DNA of 64,000 nt from Streptomyces sp. HB132 (GTDB lineage Bacteria > Actinomycetota > Actinomycetes > Streptomycetales > Streptomycetaceae), in NCBI RefSeq assembly GCF_016909575.1, contig NZ_JAFBGA010000007.1, positions 124,001 to 188,000 on the forward strand, in the 5' to 3' direction. Below are positions 1 through 7,340 of the stretch, in pieces. Both the position numbers and the translations under genes were made by a program. The notes under the pieces were generated by a model that saw nothing but the letters and a program-made list of their open reading frames with translations, was not told the origin of the DNA and searched no databases. The first letter of the stretch is position 1, and every line of letters starts with the position of its first letter.

Positions 1-1
1 C

Positions 2-736
2 GTCGACGACGAAGAACCCGCTCTGGAGGAACTGCTCTACCTCCTGCGCGCCGATCCCCGCATCCGGAGCGCGGAGGGCGCCACGGGCGCGACCGAGGCG
101 CTGCGCCGCATAGGGGGTGCCGTGGACGCCGGACCCGAGGACCCCTCGGCGATCGACGTCGTGTTCCTGGACATCCACATGGCGGGGCTGACCGGACTTG
201 ACGTCGCCCAGCTCCTGGCGGGTTTCGCCGCACCGCCGCTCATCGTCTTCGTCACCGCCCACGAAGGCTTCGCGGTGCACGCCTTCGACCTCAAGGCCGT
301 CGACTACGTGCTCAAGCCCGTCCGCCGCGAGCGTCTGGCCGAGGCCGTCCGCCGCGTCGCCGAGCAGGTCGGTGAGCGCTCCGCGTCCGTCCACGACACG
401 GCGGCCGACCAGGTCGCGGTGGAACTGGGCGGCGTCATCCGGTTCGTGCCCGTCGCCGACATCGCCTACGCCGAGGCGCAGGGCGACTACGCCCGGCTGC
501 ACACCGCGACCGGCAGCCATCTCGTCCGGGTACCGCTCACCACCCTGGAGGAGCGCTGGCGCTCCCGGGGATTCGTACGCATCCACCGCCGCCATCTCGT
601 GGCCTTGAGCCGGATCGACGAACTCAGGCTCGACGCCGGCAGCATGAGCGTCCGCATCGGGGACGCGGAGCTCGCCGTCAGCCGTCGCCACACCCGCGCC
701 CTCCGCGACCTCCTGATGCGGCAGACCGGCCGCTGA
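2..736 (+). CDS. LytTR-family response regulator (5' end cut by window)
   Basis: The frame is open from base 2 and lacks only the first few codons, because it begins VDDEEPALEEL, the usual beta1-alpha1 of a receiver domain with its acidic pair. The phosphoacceptor Asp lies in VVFLDIHMAG, the conserved Thr in FVTAH, and the Lys in YVLKPV. After about residue 140 a LytTR DNA-binding domain follows (VADIAYAEAQGDY, then FVRIHRRHLVALSRI). The protein is a cytoplasmic transcription factor. It sits upstream of a small membrane protein, a solute symporter and a LytS-type kinase, all on the same strand, so it is probably the partner of that kinase and controls the transporter. The family is certain; the regulated solute is inferred only as a small carboxylate. 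Confidence 0.93.
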   Translation, partial: VDDEEPALEELLYLLRADPRIRSAEGATGATEALRRIGGAVDAGPEDPSAIDVVFLDIHMAGLTGLDVAQLLAGFAAPPLIVFVTAHEGFAVHAFDLKAVDYVLKPVRRERLAEAVRRVAEQVGERSASVHDTAADQVAVELGGVIRFVPVADIAYAEAQGDYARLHTATGSHLVRVPLTTLEERWRSRGFVRIHRRHLVALSRIDELRLDAGSMSVRIGDAELAVSRRHTRALRDLLMRQTGR

Positions 737-798
737 CCTGCCCCTACCGGGCGGCGGCCCTTCCCAGCCGGGCCCCGGGCCGCCTACACTCCGGGCCC

Positions 799-1161
799 AT
801 GTCCGCAGAGAGCACGCCCCGGCGCGAAGTGGTCACGGGCGAGCCCCGCCGGGTGCGTCCGCTGCCCCGTTACCGGGCCCAGTCGGAGATCGACGAGCAG
901 ACCGCCCTGGGCGGTGCCTACGTCCGCTCCCTGATGCGCAGCCAGCTCCGCGCCGGGCTCACCGTCTTCGCGGTGCTCGCGCTCGTGGCCGGAACCCTGC
1001 CCCTGGTCTTCGAGGCGCTGCACAGCAACGTCCTCGTCTGGGCGGTGCTCGGTTTCACCACCTGTCCGCCGCTGACCCTCGCCGCCTGGTGGTACGTGCG
1101 CCGGGCCGAGCGCAACGAGCGCGACTTCGCCAGACTCGTGGAAGGCATGCCCGCACCGTGA
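799..1161 (+). CDS. Small membrane protein preceding symporter (DUF485-like)
   Basis: This 120-aa protein has a charged N-terminus of about 50 residues (MSAESTPRREVV), then two hydrophobic segments (GLTVFAVLALVAGTLPLVF and LVWAVLGFTTCPPLTLAAWW) and a positively charged tail. The size, two-helix layout and position directly before a sodium/solute symporter resemble the DUF485 or MctB-type partner of acetate and monocarboxylate symporters. Its stop overlaps the GTG start of the symporter (GTGA), so translation is probably coupled. The family assignment rests on layout more than on sequence motifs. A role in assembly or stability of the transporter is inference. Confidence 0.75.
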   Translation: MSAESTPRREVVTGEPRRVRPLPRYRAQSEIDEQTALGGAYVRSLMRSQLRAGLTVFAVLALVAGTLPLVFEALHSNVLVWAVLGFTTCPPLTLAAWWYVRRAERNERDFARLVEGMPAP

Positions 1162-2648
1162 GCGCACCCGGCCATCCGTCGGCTGTGGTGGCGGTCGCCC
1201 TCGTCGTCCTCGCCACGGTCCTCGTCGGCGGGTTCGGTCTGCGGATATCCCGTACCACCTCCGACTTCTACGTCGCCTCGCGCACCGTACGGCCGAGGCT
1301 CAACGCCGCGGCGATCAGTGGCGAATACCTCTCGGCCGCCTCCTTCCTCGGCATCGCGGGCCTGGTGCTGGTGCACGGCCCCGACATGCTCTGGTACCCG
1401 GTCGGCTACACCGCCGGTTATCTCGTGCTGCTGGTGTTCGTCGCCGCCCCGCTGCGCCGCTCGGGGGCGTACACCCTGCCCGACTTCGCCGAGGGGCGGC
1501 TCGAATCACGCCAGGTGCGCCGGCTGGTCAGCGTGTTCGTCGTCGGCGCCGGCTGGGTGTACCTCGTGCCGCAGCTCCAGGGCGCGGGCCTCACCCTGAA
1601 GATCCTCACCGGTGCGCCCGGCTGGCTCGGCGACGTGCTCGTCGCCTCGGTCGTGGTGGTGGCCGTCGCGGCGGGCGGTATGCGCTCGATCACCTTCGTG
1701 CAGGTGTTCCAGTACTGGCTGAAGCTCACCGCGCTGCTGGTGCCCGCGATCTTCCTGCTGCTCGCCTGGCAGGGGGACGGGCGCCCCCGTGTCAGCTTCG
1801 ACGCACAGGTCTCCGTCTTCCGCGCAGACCATCCGCTCTACGCGACGTACGGACTGATCGTGGCGACCTTCCTCGGCACCATGGGCCTGCCGCACGTGGT
1901 GGTCCGCTTCTACACCAGTCCGAACGGCCGCGACGCCCGCCGCACCACCGTCGCCGTCCTCGCCCTGGTCGGACTGTTCTACCTGCTGCCCCCGGTGTAC
2001 GGGGCGCTGGGTCGCCTCTACGCGCCCGAACTCATGCACGGCGGGGACGCCGACGCCGCGGTGCTGCTGCTGCCCGCCCGGGTGATCGGCGGCCTCGGCG
2101 GTGACCTGCTCGGGGCGCTCCTCGCGGGTGGCGCGTTCGCCGCGTTCCTGTCCACGGCGTCGGGGCTCACCATGGCCGTCGCCGGCGTGATCACCCAGGA
2201 CGTCCTGCCCTCGCGGGGCGTACGACACTTCCGGCTGGCCACCGTCCTGGCGATCGCCGTGCCGCTGGCCGGCTCACTCGTCGTCAGCCGCGTCCCGGTG
2301 GCCGACGCCGTGGGGATGGCCTTCGCGGTCTCCGCGTCGTCCTTCTGCCCGTTGCTCGTCCTCGGCATCTGGTGGCGGCGGCTCACCCCGCCGGGCGCGA
2401 TCGCCGGTCTGCTGCTCGGCGGCGGCTCCGCGCTGCTCTCCGTGGCGATCACCGTCAGCGGCGCGGTACGCCCGCCGGGCTGGCCGCACGCGCTGCTGGC
2501 CTGGCCCGCCGTCTGGTCCGTACCGGTCGGCTTCCTCGCGATGATCCTCGTCTCCCTCGCGACTCCTGGACGGATACCGCCGGGCACCAACGCGGCCATG
2601 ACCCGCTTCCATCTGCCGGAGGCACTGACCTCGGGGCGCGTACGGTGA
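1158..2648 (+). CDS. Sodium/solute symporter (SSS family, acetate/monocarboxylate type)
   Basis: The 496-aa protein begins at a GTG that overlaps the previous stop. It has the many hydrophobic segments of an SSS transporter and typical landmarks: DFYVASRTV early, then GEYLSAASFLGIAGL, YLLPPVYG and the FAAFLSTASGLTMAVAGVI stretch that lines the ion and substrate path. A longer in-frame reading back to 1089 exists but would bury the stop-start overlap. Family knowledge: such proteins import acetate, pyruvate, propionate or related carboxylates with Na+ or H+. It is followed by a LytS-type kinase whose GTG overlaps its stop, and preceded by a LytTR regulator. The layout recalls E. coli BtsSR with its pyruvate transporter. 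The exact substrate cannot be read from sequence. Confidence 0.9.
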   Translation: MSAPGHPSAVVAVALVVLATVLVGGFGLRISRTTSDFYVASRTVRPRLNAAAISGEYLSAASFLGIAGLVLVHGPDMLWYPVGYTAGYLVLLVFVAAPLRRSGAYTLPDFAEGRLESRQVRRLVSVFVVGAGWVYLVPQLQGAGLTLKILTGAPGWLGDVLVASVVVVAVAAGGMRSITFVQVFQYWLKLTALLVPAIFLLLAWQGDGRPRVSFDAQVSVFRADHPLYATYGLIVATFLGTMGLPHVVVRFYTSPNGRDARRTTVAVLALVGLFYLLPPVYGALGRLYAPELMHGGDADAAVLLLPARVIGGLGGDLLGALLAGGAFAAFLSTASGLTMAVAGVITQDVLPSRGVRHFRLATVLAIAVPLAGSLVVSRVPVADAVGMAFAVSASSFCPLLVLGIWWRRLTPPGAIAGLLLGGGSALLSVAITVSGAVRPPGWPHALLAWPAVWSVPVGFLAMILVSLATPGRIPPGTNAAMTRFHLPEALTSGRVR

Positions 2649-3871
2649 CCGGGGCCGGTATCGCCGTCATCGCCGTGCTCGCCCTGCTGCTGTTCGGTAC
2701 CGGCTTCCTCCTGGGGCGCACCGCCCGGCCCGTGCGCACGAGCGACGTGGGCACACCGGTCGAGCACGCCACGTTCGAGACCCTGCACACGGCGTCCCTC
2801 GCGGCGCCGCCCTTGCGCGCGGGCCTCACGGAGGAGAGCGCGCGCAAGGCGGCCCGCGGGCTGCGTTCACTGCTCGGCACCGACGCCCTGTGCCTCACCG
2901 ACCGCGACCGCGTGCTGGTGTGGGACGGCGAGGGCGATCACCACGGCAAGGCTGTGATGCACCACGTGCGGGGGCTCCTCGCCAGCGGCAGGGACACCGC
3001 CTTCCACAGTGACTGCGGCGATGTCGACTGCCCGCTCCGCTGGGCCGTCGCCGTCCCGCTGACGGTCGACCACCGAGTGCTCGGCACGCTCGTCGCCTAC
3101 GCCTCCCGGGAATCGGCCGTGCTGGCCAGGGCAGCGGGCGAAGTCGCCCGATGGGTCTGCGTGCAGCTGGAACTCGCCGAGCTCGACCGCTCCCGTACGC
3201 AGCTCATCGAGGCCGAGATCAAGGCGCTGAGGGCCCAGATCTCCCCGCACTTCATCTTCAACTCACTGGCCGCCATCGCCTCGTTCGTGAGGACCGACCC
3301 TGAGCGGGCCCGCGAACTCCTTCTGGAATTCGCCGACTTCACCCGCTACTCGTTCCGTCGGCACGGGGAGTTCACCACCCTGGCCGACGAACTCCACTCC
3401 ATCGACCAGTATCTGGCGCTGGTGCGGGCCCGTTTCGGTGAACGGCTCTCCGTGACCCTTCAGGTCGCGCCGGAGGTGCTTCCCGTCTCGCTCCCGTTCC
3501 TCTGTCTGCAGCCTCTGGTCGAGAACGCCGTCAAACACGGCCTGGAGGGTGCCGTCAGCCTTCCCCGGACCCTCGATGCGGCCCGGGCCGGGGACGCACC
3601 CATCCGCGTCACGATCAGCGCGCTGGACGCGGGCGCCGAGGCCGAGGTCGTCATCGAGGACGACGGCATGGGGATGGAGCCCGAGCGGCTGAGGCAGATC
3701 CTGCGCGGCGAGGGCGGCACCTCCACCGGCATCGGCCTCCTCAACGTGGACGAGCGGCTTCGCCAGGTGTACGGGGACGACTACGGGCTCGTCATCGAGA
3801 CGGGAGTCGGAGCAGGCATGAAGATCACTCTGCGACTGCCCAAGTACCGGGCGGGCGTCCACGGTTCATGA
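2645..3871 (+). CDS. LytS/YehU-type sensor histidine kinase
   Basis: This 408-aa protein starts at a GTG inside the stop of the symporter gene (GTGA overlap). One N-terminal membrane helix (AVIAVLALLLFGTGFLLG) is followed by a GAF-like region (about 60-190) containing VWDGEG and two nearby Cys residues in CGDVDCPL. Then comes the His_kinase domain with the phosphoacceptor in AQISPHFIFNSL and a GHKL ATPase (LCLQPLVENAVKHG, EDDGMGM, GIGLLNVDERL). It is the sensor expected for the LytTR regulator at the left edge. The single membrane helix and close coupling to a transporter suggest that it reads a cytoplasmic or transporter-relayed signal. CGDVDC could bind metal or sense redox; that is speculation. 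Confidence 0.92.
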   Translation: MTGAGIAVIAVLALLLFGTGFLLGRTARPVRTSDVGTPVEHATFETLHTASLAAPPLRAGLTEESARKAARGLRSLLGTDALCLTDRDRVLVWDGEGDHHGKAVMHHVRGLLASGRDTAFHSDCGDVDCPLRWAVAVPLTVDHRVLGTLVAYASRESAVLARAAGEVARWVCVQLELAELDRSRTQLIEAEIKALRAQISPHFIFNSLAAIASFVRTDPERARELLLEFADFTRYSFRRHGEFTTLADELHSIDQYLALVRARFGERLSVTLQVAPEVLPVSLPFLCLQPLVENAVKHGLEGAVSLPRTLDAARAGDAPIRVTISALDAGAEAEVVIEDDGMGMEPERLRQILRGEGGTSTGIGLLNVDERLRQVYGDDYGLVIETGVGAGMKITLRLPKYRAGVHGS

Positions 3872-3889
3872 CGGGCTGCCGTCCGCCGC

Positions 3890-4396
3890 TCAGTACAGAT
3901 GCACGGCCAGGTGTCCCAGCGGCAGCCCCAGCCGCCAGGCCGGGGTCCACACCCGTGTCTCGCCTTCCTCGTCGTCCGCCTGCTCCCACGGCGGCGGACC
4001 GATCGCGTCGAGGTCCGCGGCCAGCAGTTCGGTCTCCTCCAGCCACCGCCAGGTGGCTCGCGCCAGCGCGAGGTCGGGGTCCGGGCGCCCGGCCGGAGCG
4101 GTCGGGCGCTGCAACGCGTCCAGCCGCGCGCAGACCCAGCGCCTCCACGCGGCGCCGTACGCCGTGAGCAGCCGCAGTTCGTCCACGCGCGCCACAGGGA
4201 GCTCGTCGGCGACCGCCCCGTCGGACAGGAAGATCGTCAGGGCGAGTGCGTCGCGTCCCGCGCGGTACTCGAGGGTCGTCGGCTCCATCAGGTCGCCGGT
4301 CACCAGTACCTCGTCGGCGATGTACTCGGAGTACATCCAGGCCATCGGGACCAGCAGCCCGTCCCCACCGGTTTCCTCGTGATGTTCGGGACGCAT
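3890..4396 (-). CDS. Conserved hypothetical protein (168 aa)
   Basis: I do not recognise this family. The start at 4396 (MRPEHHEETGGD) is preceded by a purine-rich AAAGAGGCGAGA stretch. The protein is soluble and acidic, rich in Trp and aromatic residues (MAWMYSEYIADEVLV, WRRWVCARLDAL, WRWLEETELL), and ends in a hydrophobic GLPLGHLAVHLY. There is no signal peptide and no membrane segment. It converges on the LytS kinase gene with an 18-base gap and is divergent from the short zinc-finger gene at 4508. Codon use matches neighbouring genes, which supports a real coding region. Confidence 0.72.
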   Translation of the reverse strand: MRPEHHEETGGDGLLVPMAWMYSEYIADEVLVTGDLMEPTTLEYRAGRDALALTIFLSDGAVADELPVARVDELRLLTAYGAAWRRWVCARLDALQRPTAPAGRPDPDLALARATWRWLEETELLAADLDAIGPPPWEQADDEEGETRVWTPAWRLGLPLGHLAVHLY

Positions 4397-4507
4397 CCCG
4401 TCTCGCCTCTTTCGTCGACTCGGCACCGGGCTACACGCAGCATTGAACCGGGGGCACGCGCCCCGCGTGGGCAGAAGGGCAGGATCCGTCGGGAGATTCG
4501 AGGTGCG

Positions 4508-4705
4508 ATGACCGCCGACCGCGGCGACGAACCGCATGTACGGCAGCAGTTGGGTGCCTACGTGCTCGATGCCCTGGCAGAGGACGAGAACGGCCCGGTC
4601 GCCCGGCACCTCCAGCGGTGCGGGGCCTGTGCCGCGGCCTACGTGGAGATCGCGGACGCGGTGTCCCTGCTCGCGCTGCTCAGTGCCGAGGACCTGCTCG
4701 AATAG
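4508..4705 (+). CDS. Short anti-sigma-like zinc-finger protein (zf-HC2), possibly truncated
   Basis: This is a 65-aa product starting MTADRGDEPHVRQQLGAYVLDAL. The LGAYVLDAL helix and HLQRCGACAAAY (HxxxCxxC) are the zinc-binding anti-sigma signature of RskA/RsrA-type proteins. Normal family members continue for 100-200 residues, often with a membrane helix; this one stops right after the zinc module (SAEDLLE). Its last 67 bases lie inside the 3' end of the convergent ECF sigma gene. Usually such a gene lies directly downstream of its sigma gene on the same strand. The arrangement suggests an inversion or truncation, or a minimal soluble anti-sigma. Whether it is functional is unclear. Confidence 0.62.
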   Translation: MTADRGDEPHVRQQLGAYVLDALAEDENGPVARHLQRCGACAAAYVEIADAVSLLALLSAEDLLE

Positions 4706-5208
4706 CCGGGCAGGTTTCGGCTCAGCAGCCTCAGGGCGTAGTAGGAGCGGGACTTGACGGTGCCCGGCGGTATGCCGAGGGCCTGCGCGGTCTCGCCCAC
4801 GCTGAGCCCCCGGAAATAGATGTGGACGAGCACCGCGCGGTGCTCGGGGCTGAGCGTGCTGACCGCCTCGCGCACATCGAGGGCGTGGACGGCCGAGTCC
4901 GCGGTGTCCTCGTAGGCGGGCGCGCTCTCCAGAACCACGTCGCTGACCTCGGTCGGCCGGGCCTGGCGCGACCGCCGGGCGTCGATGGCAAGCCTCCTGG
5001 CGACGGTGAACAGCCACGGGCGCATCGAGTCGTAGGGAGCGTCGAACGCCTCCGGGTGCTGCCAGGCGCGGACCAGTGTCTCCTGCAGGAGGTCCTCCGC
5101 CCGCTGCCGGTCGCCGAAGGTCAGCCCCAGCAGGAAGTGGAGGAGCGCGGCCCCGTGCTCCCGCTGCAGCTCCGCGAGGGCCCGCTCATCGGTTGTCGCA
5201 GTGGTCAT
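4639..5208 (-). CDS. ECF-family RNA polymerase sigma factor
   Basis: A 189-aa protein with both sigma-70 regions. Region 2 is about residues 10-80 (GDRQRAEDLLQETLVRAW, MRPWLFTVARRLAIDARR). Region 4 is about 105-165 (LSPEHRAVLVHIYFRGLSVGETAQAL, IPPGTVKSRSYYALRLL). The last 20 or so residues (Ser/Ala-rich, after RNLPGY) are read antisense through the zinc-finger gene on the other strand and are unlikely to be conserved. Upstream lies a 257-base divergent space leading to the CapA-like gene. The target regulon cannot be read here. Regulation is probably by an anti-sigma, and the antisense neighbour is the obvious candidate. Confidence 0.9.
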   Translation of the reverse strand: MTTATTDERALAELQREHGAALLHFLLGLTFGDRQRAEDLLQETLVRAWQHPEAFDAPYDSMRPWLFTVARRLAIDARRSRQARPTEVSDVVLESAPAYEDTADSAVHALDVREAVSTLSPEHRAVLVHIYFRGLSVGETAQALGIPPGTVKSRSYYALRLLSRNLPGYSSRSSALSSASRDTASAIST

Positions 5209-5410
5209 CGTGATCGTCCCTTCCCGAAGAGGCCCTGGCGCCTCGCTCCCTGCCTGGCGTATACGAACGCATCGGTACGCGTGGGAACAGGCGGTGCACC
5301 GAGGTGTGCGCCGAGCGGTCGCACGGAGCGGCGAGTGGTGCGGTGAACGGTCGGCGGTCGGCGATACGGCCGATTCAGGTACATCGCCTTCTTTGTCCTT
5401 GACTCACCAG

Positions 5411-5432
5411 TATGAATATATGTGTATTCATA
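5411..5432. promoter_or_regulatory. AT-rich perfect inverted repeat (operator candidate)
   Basis: TATGAATA and TATTCATA form an exact 8-bp inverted repeat with a 6-base spacer, giving a 22-bp AT-rich palindrome in DNA otherwise above 65 percent GC. It lies 34 bases upstream of the CapA-like gene start and about 200 bases from the ECF sigma start. The size and symmetry suit a dimeric MarR-, PadR- or TetR-type repressor, or AT-rich core promoter DNA. No regulator gene of those families is adjacent. Confidence 0.55.
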
Positions 5433-5465
5433 TGGTCGAAATGATCCGAACCGGGAGTCGTCCAG

Positions 5466-6689
5466 ATGACGAAGCGCATCCGACAGGGCGCGGCGGTCGC
5501 CATCGCCGGTCTGCTCGCCACCGCAACGGCCTGTACCGGCCAGCAGCCCTCGCCCCCCGGGTTCGCCGGGCGACAACTCTCCGCCGAGCCGGGGGTCAAC
5601 GGGGCGGGCGCCGGGGGCGATGAGGGCGCGCGCACCTTCACGCTGCTGGCCTCGGGTGACATCCTGCCGCACTCCGTGATCATCGACCGGGCCGCAGCCG
5701 ACGCCGGTGGCAAGGGCTACGACTTCCGCCCGATGCTCAAGGGCGCCGCACCCGCCGTGTCGGGTGCGGATCTGGCCATCTGCCACATGGAGACGGCGTA
5801 CGGCGAAAAGGGCGGCCCCTACACCGGATACCCGTCGTTCAAGTCGCCGCCCGAGGTGGCGACCGCCCTGCGTGCCACCGGCTTCGACTCGTGCTCCACC
5901 GCCTCCAACCACACCCTCGACGACGGCGCAGAGGGAGTCGGACGCACCCTCGACGCGCTGGACCGGGCCGGCGTCGCCCACGCCGGATCCGCCCGCTCCG
6001 CCGCGGAGGCTTCCCGCCCCACCCTGCTCAGGGCGGGAAAGGGCAAGAACGCCGCGAAGGTCGCCCACCTCGCGTACACCTACGGCACCAACGACATCCC
6101 GCTCCCCGCCGGGCGGCCCTGGGCGGTCAACCTGATCGACAAGGACCGGATCGTCTCGGACGCCAGGGCGGCCCGCAAGGCGGGCGCCGACGTCGTCGTG
6201 GTCTCCCTGCACTGGGGCACCGAGTGGCAGGACGCCCCCGACGACGTCCAGCTCGCACTCGGCCGCGAACTCACGGCCTCCGGCAGCGGCGAGCGCCCCG
6301 ACATCGACCTGATCCTCGGCACCCACGCGCACGTCCCGCAGGCGTACGAGAAGGTCAACGGCACCTGGATCGTGTACGGCATGGGCGACCAGGTCGCGGG
6401 TGCCATGATCAACTACGAAGGGGCACGGGACCCACGCGCCAACGAGAGCTCGATGGGCCGCTTCACCTTCGGGCCGCCGGCGAAGCCCGGGCAGCGCTGG
6501 GCCGTCGAGAAGGCCGAGTTCATTCCGCAGTGGTTCGATCCCACGGCGGGGCGCGTCGTGTCCCTCGACTCCGGGGCATCCTCCACGGCCGGGCCGGACC
6601 GCGGCCGGCTCGGCGGGATCCGCGACCGGATCCAGCGTGCTGTCCTGAGCCGTGGCGCGGCCCAGGACGGTCTCGTAGCGGGGAAGTGA
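5466..6689 (+). CDS. CapA-family (PGA_cap) metallophosphoesterase-like lipoprotein
   Basis: The 407-aa protein starts MTKRIRQG with a signal peptide ending at a likely lipobox (ATATAC, Cys about 23). The CapA/PGA_cap metallophosphatase motifs are in order: LLASGDILPHS, CHMETAYG, STASNHTLDDG, VVSLHWGTEWQ, and GTHAHVPQAYE with YGMGDQ. In Bacillus CapA takes part in poly-gamma-glutamate capsule synthesis or export. In actinomycetes without the other cap genes the substrate is unknown, and none of those genes is nearby. The protein is probably extracellular and membrane-tethered, acting on the envelope. It stands alone between an AT-rich palindrome upstream and the convergent USP gene 24 bases downstream. 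Confidence 0.88.
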   Translation: MTKRIRQGAAVAIAGLLATATACTGQQPSPPGFAGRQLSAEPGVNGAGAGGDEGARTFTLLASGDILPHSVIIDRAAADAGGKGYDFRPMLKGAAPAVSGADLAICHMETAYGEKGGPYTGYPSFKSPPEVATALRATGFDSCSTASNHTLDDGAEGVGRTLDALDRAGVAHAGSARSAAEASRPTLLRAGKGKNAAKVAHLAYTYGTNDIPLPAGRPWAVNLIDKDRIVSDARAARKAGADVVVVSLHWGTEWQDAPDDVQLALGRELTASGSGERPDIDLILGTHAHVPQAYEKVNGTWIVYGMGDQVAGAMINYEGARDPRANESSMGRFTFGPPAKPGQRWAVEKAEFIPQWFDPTAGRVVSLDSGASSTAGPDRGRLGGIRDRIQRAVLSRGAAQDGLVAGK

Positions 6690-6713
6690 CGACCGGCGCT
6701 TCCTCGGGCGGCG

Positions 6714-7175
6714 CTACGGCACGACGGTCACCGGCCAGCGCCCGGCCTTCACGAGCCGTACCGCGACCGAGCCGATGAAGCGGTGCCCGGCGGACTCCGA
6801 CGCGCCCACGACCACGGCGTCCGCCTTCAGTTCGTCGGCCGCGGTCACCAGGCCGTTGTAGGGGTCGCCGTGGAAGGTGTGGAACTCCCAGCGGACGTTC
6901 CATGTGTCCTTGAGCCGGTCGGTCGCGGACCGGATCTCGTTCACCAGTCCCTCCGCGACCTCCCCGGTGGCCTCGGCCACCGGGGCTCCCAGGGCGGCAC
7001 CGGCGGACATCACGGGCTGGACGTAGACGAGGGCGAGCATCGCGTTCTGCCGACGGGCGAGGCCCGCCGCGTAGGCCGCGGCCCGCATCGAGGACTCGGA
7101 CCCGTCGAGTCCCGCGACGATCACCTTGGGGCCGTCCGTGCCGCGCTCGAACCGGTGGTGTTGCTGGTCTGTCAC
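6714..7175 (-). CDS. Universal stress protein (UspA family)
   Basis: A 153-aa single Usp domain with a GTG start. Typical positions are VIVAGLDGSESSMRAAAYAAGLA at the N-terminus and the nucleotide-binding loop near the end, VVVGASESAGHRFIGSVAVRLV, followed by the last strand WPVTVVP. The canonical G-x2-G-x9-G-S/T loop is altered (GASESAGHRFIGSVA), so ATP binding is plausible but not assured. Cytoplasmic dimer; general stress or dormancy role by family. It is divergent from the deacetylase gene across a 165-base gap that holds a GATATC-centred imperfect palindrome. Confidence 0.88.
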   Translation of the reverse strand: MTDQQHHRFERGTDGPKVIVAGLDGSESSMRAAAYAAGLARRQNAMLALVYVQPVMSAGAALGAPVAEATGEVAEGLVNEIRSATDRLKDTWNVRWEFHTFHGDPYNGLVTAADELKADAVVVGASESAGHRFIGSVAVRLVKAGRWPVTVVP

Positions 7176-7281
7176 GGCCCCGAGGGTAGTCGCTCCCGCT
7201 TGCCGTGCTCAGGGCGCCTCCGCGCAGGCCGGGGACGTCCCCACCGCCCACCGCCCGGGCGCTCCATCCATCGGGTGCAAA

Positions 7282-7299
7282 ACATCCGATATCCGGTGT
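7282..7299. promoter_or_regulatory. Imperfect 18-bp palindrome centred on GATATC
   Basis: The sequence ACATCCGATATCCGGTGT pairs at seven of nine positions around its centre. It lies between the divergent USP and deacetylase genes, 42 bases before the deacetylase ATG. It may be a dimer-binding operator shared by both genes. Support is symmetry and position only. Confidence 0.3.
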
Positions 7300-7340
7300 C
7301 GGCGGCAGGAGCGGGTGTGACTCCGTGCGAGCAGTTGGTC

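Noticed and set aside
3890..5017. 375-codon minus-strand frame extending over the zinc-finger and sigma genes
   Set aside because: The upstream half is a shadow of the sigma gene; protein-like character begins only at the ATG at 4396.
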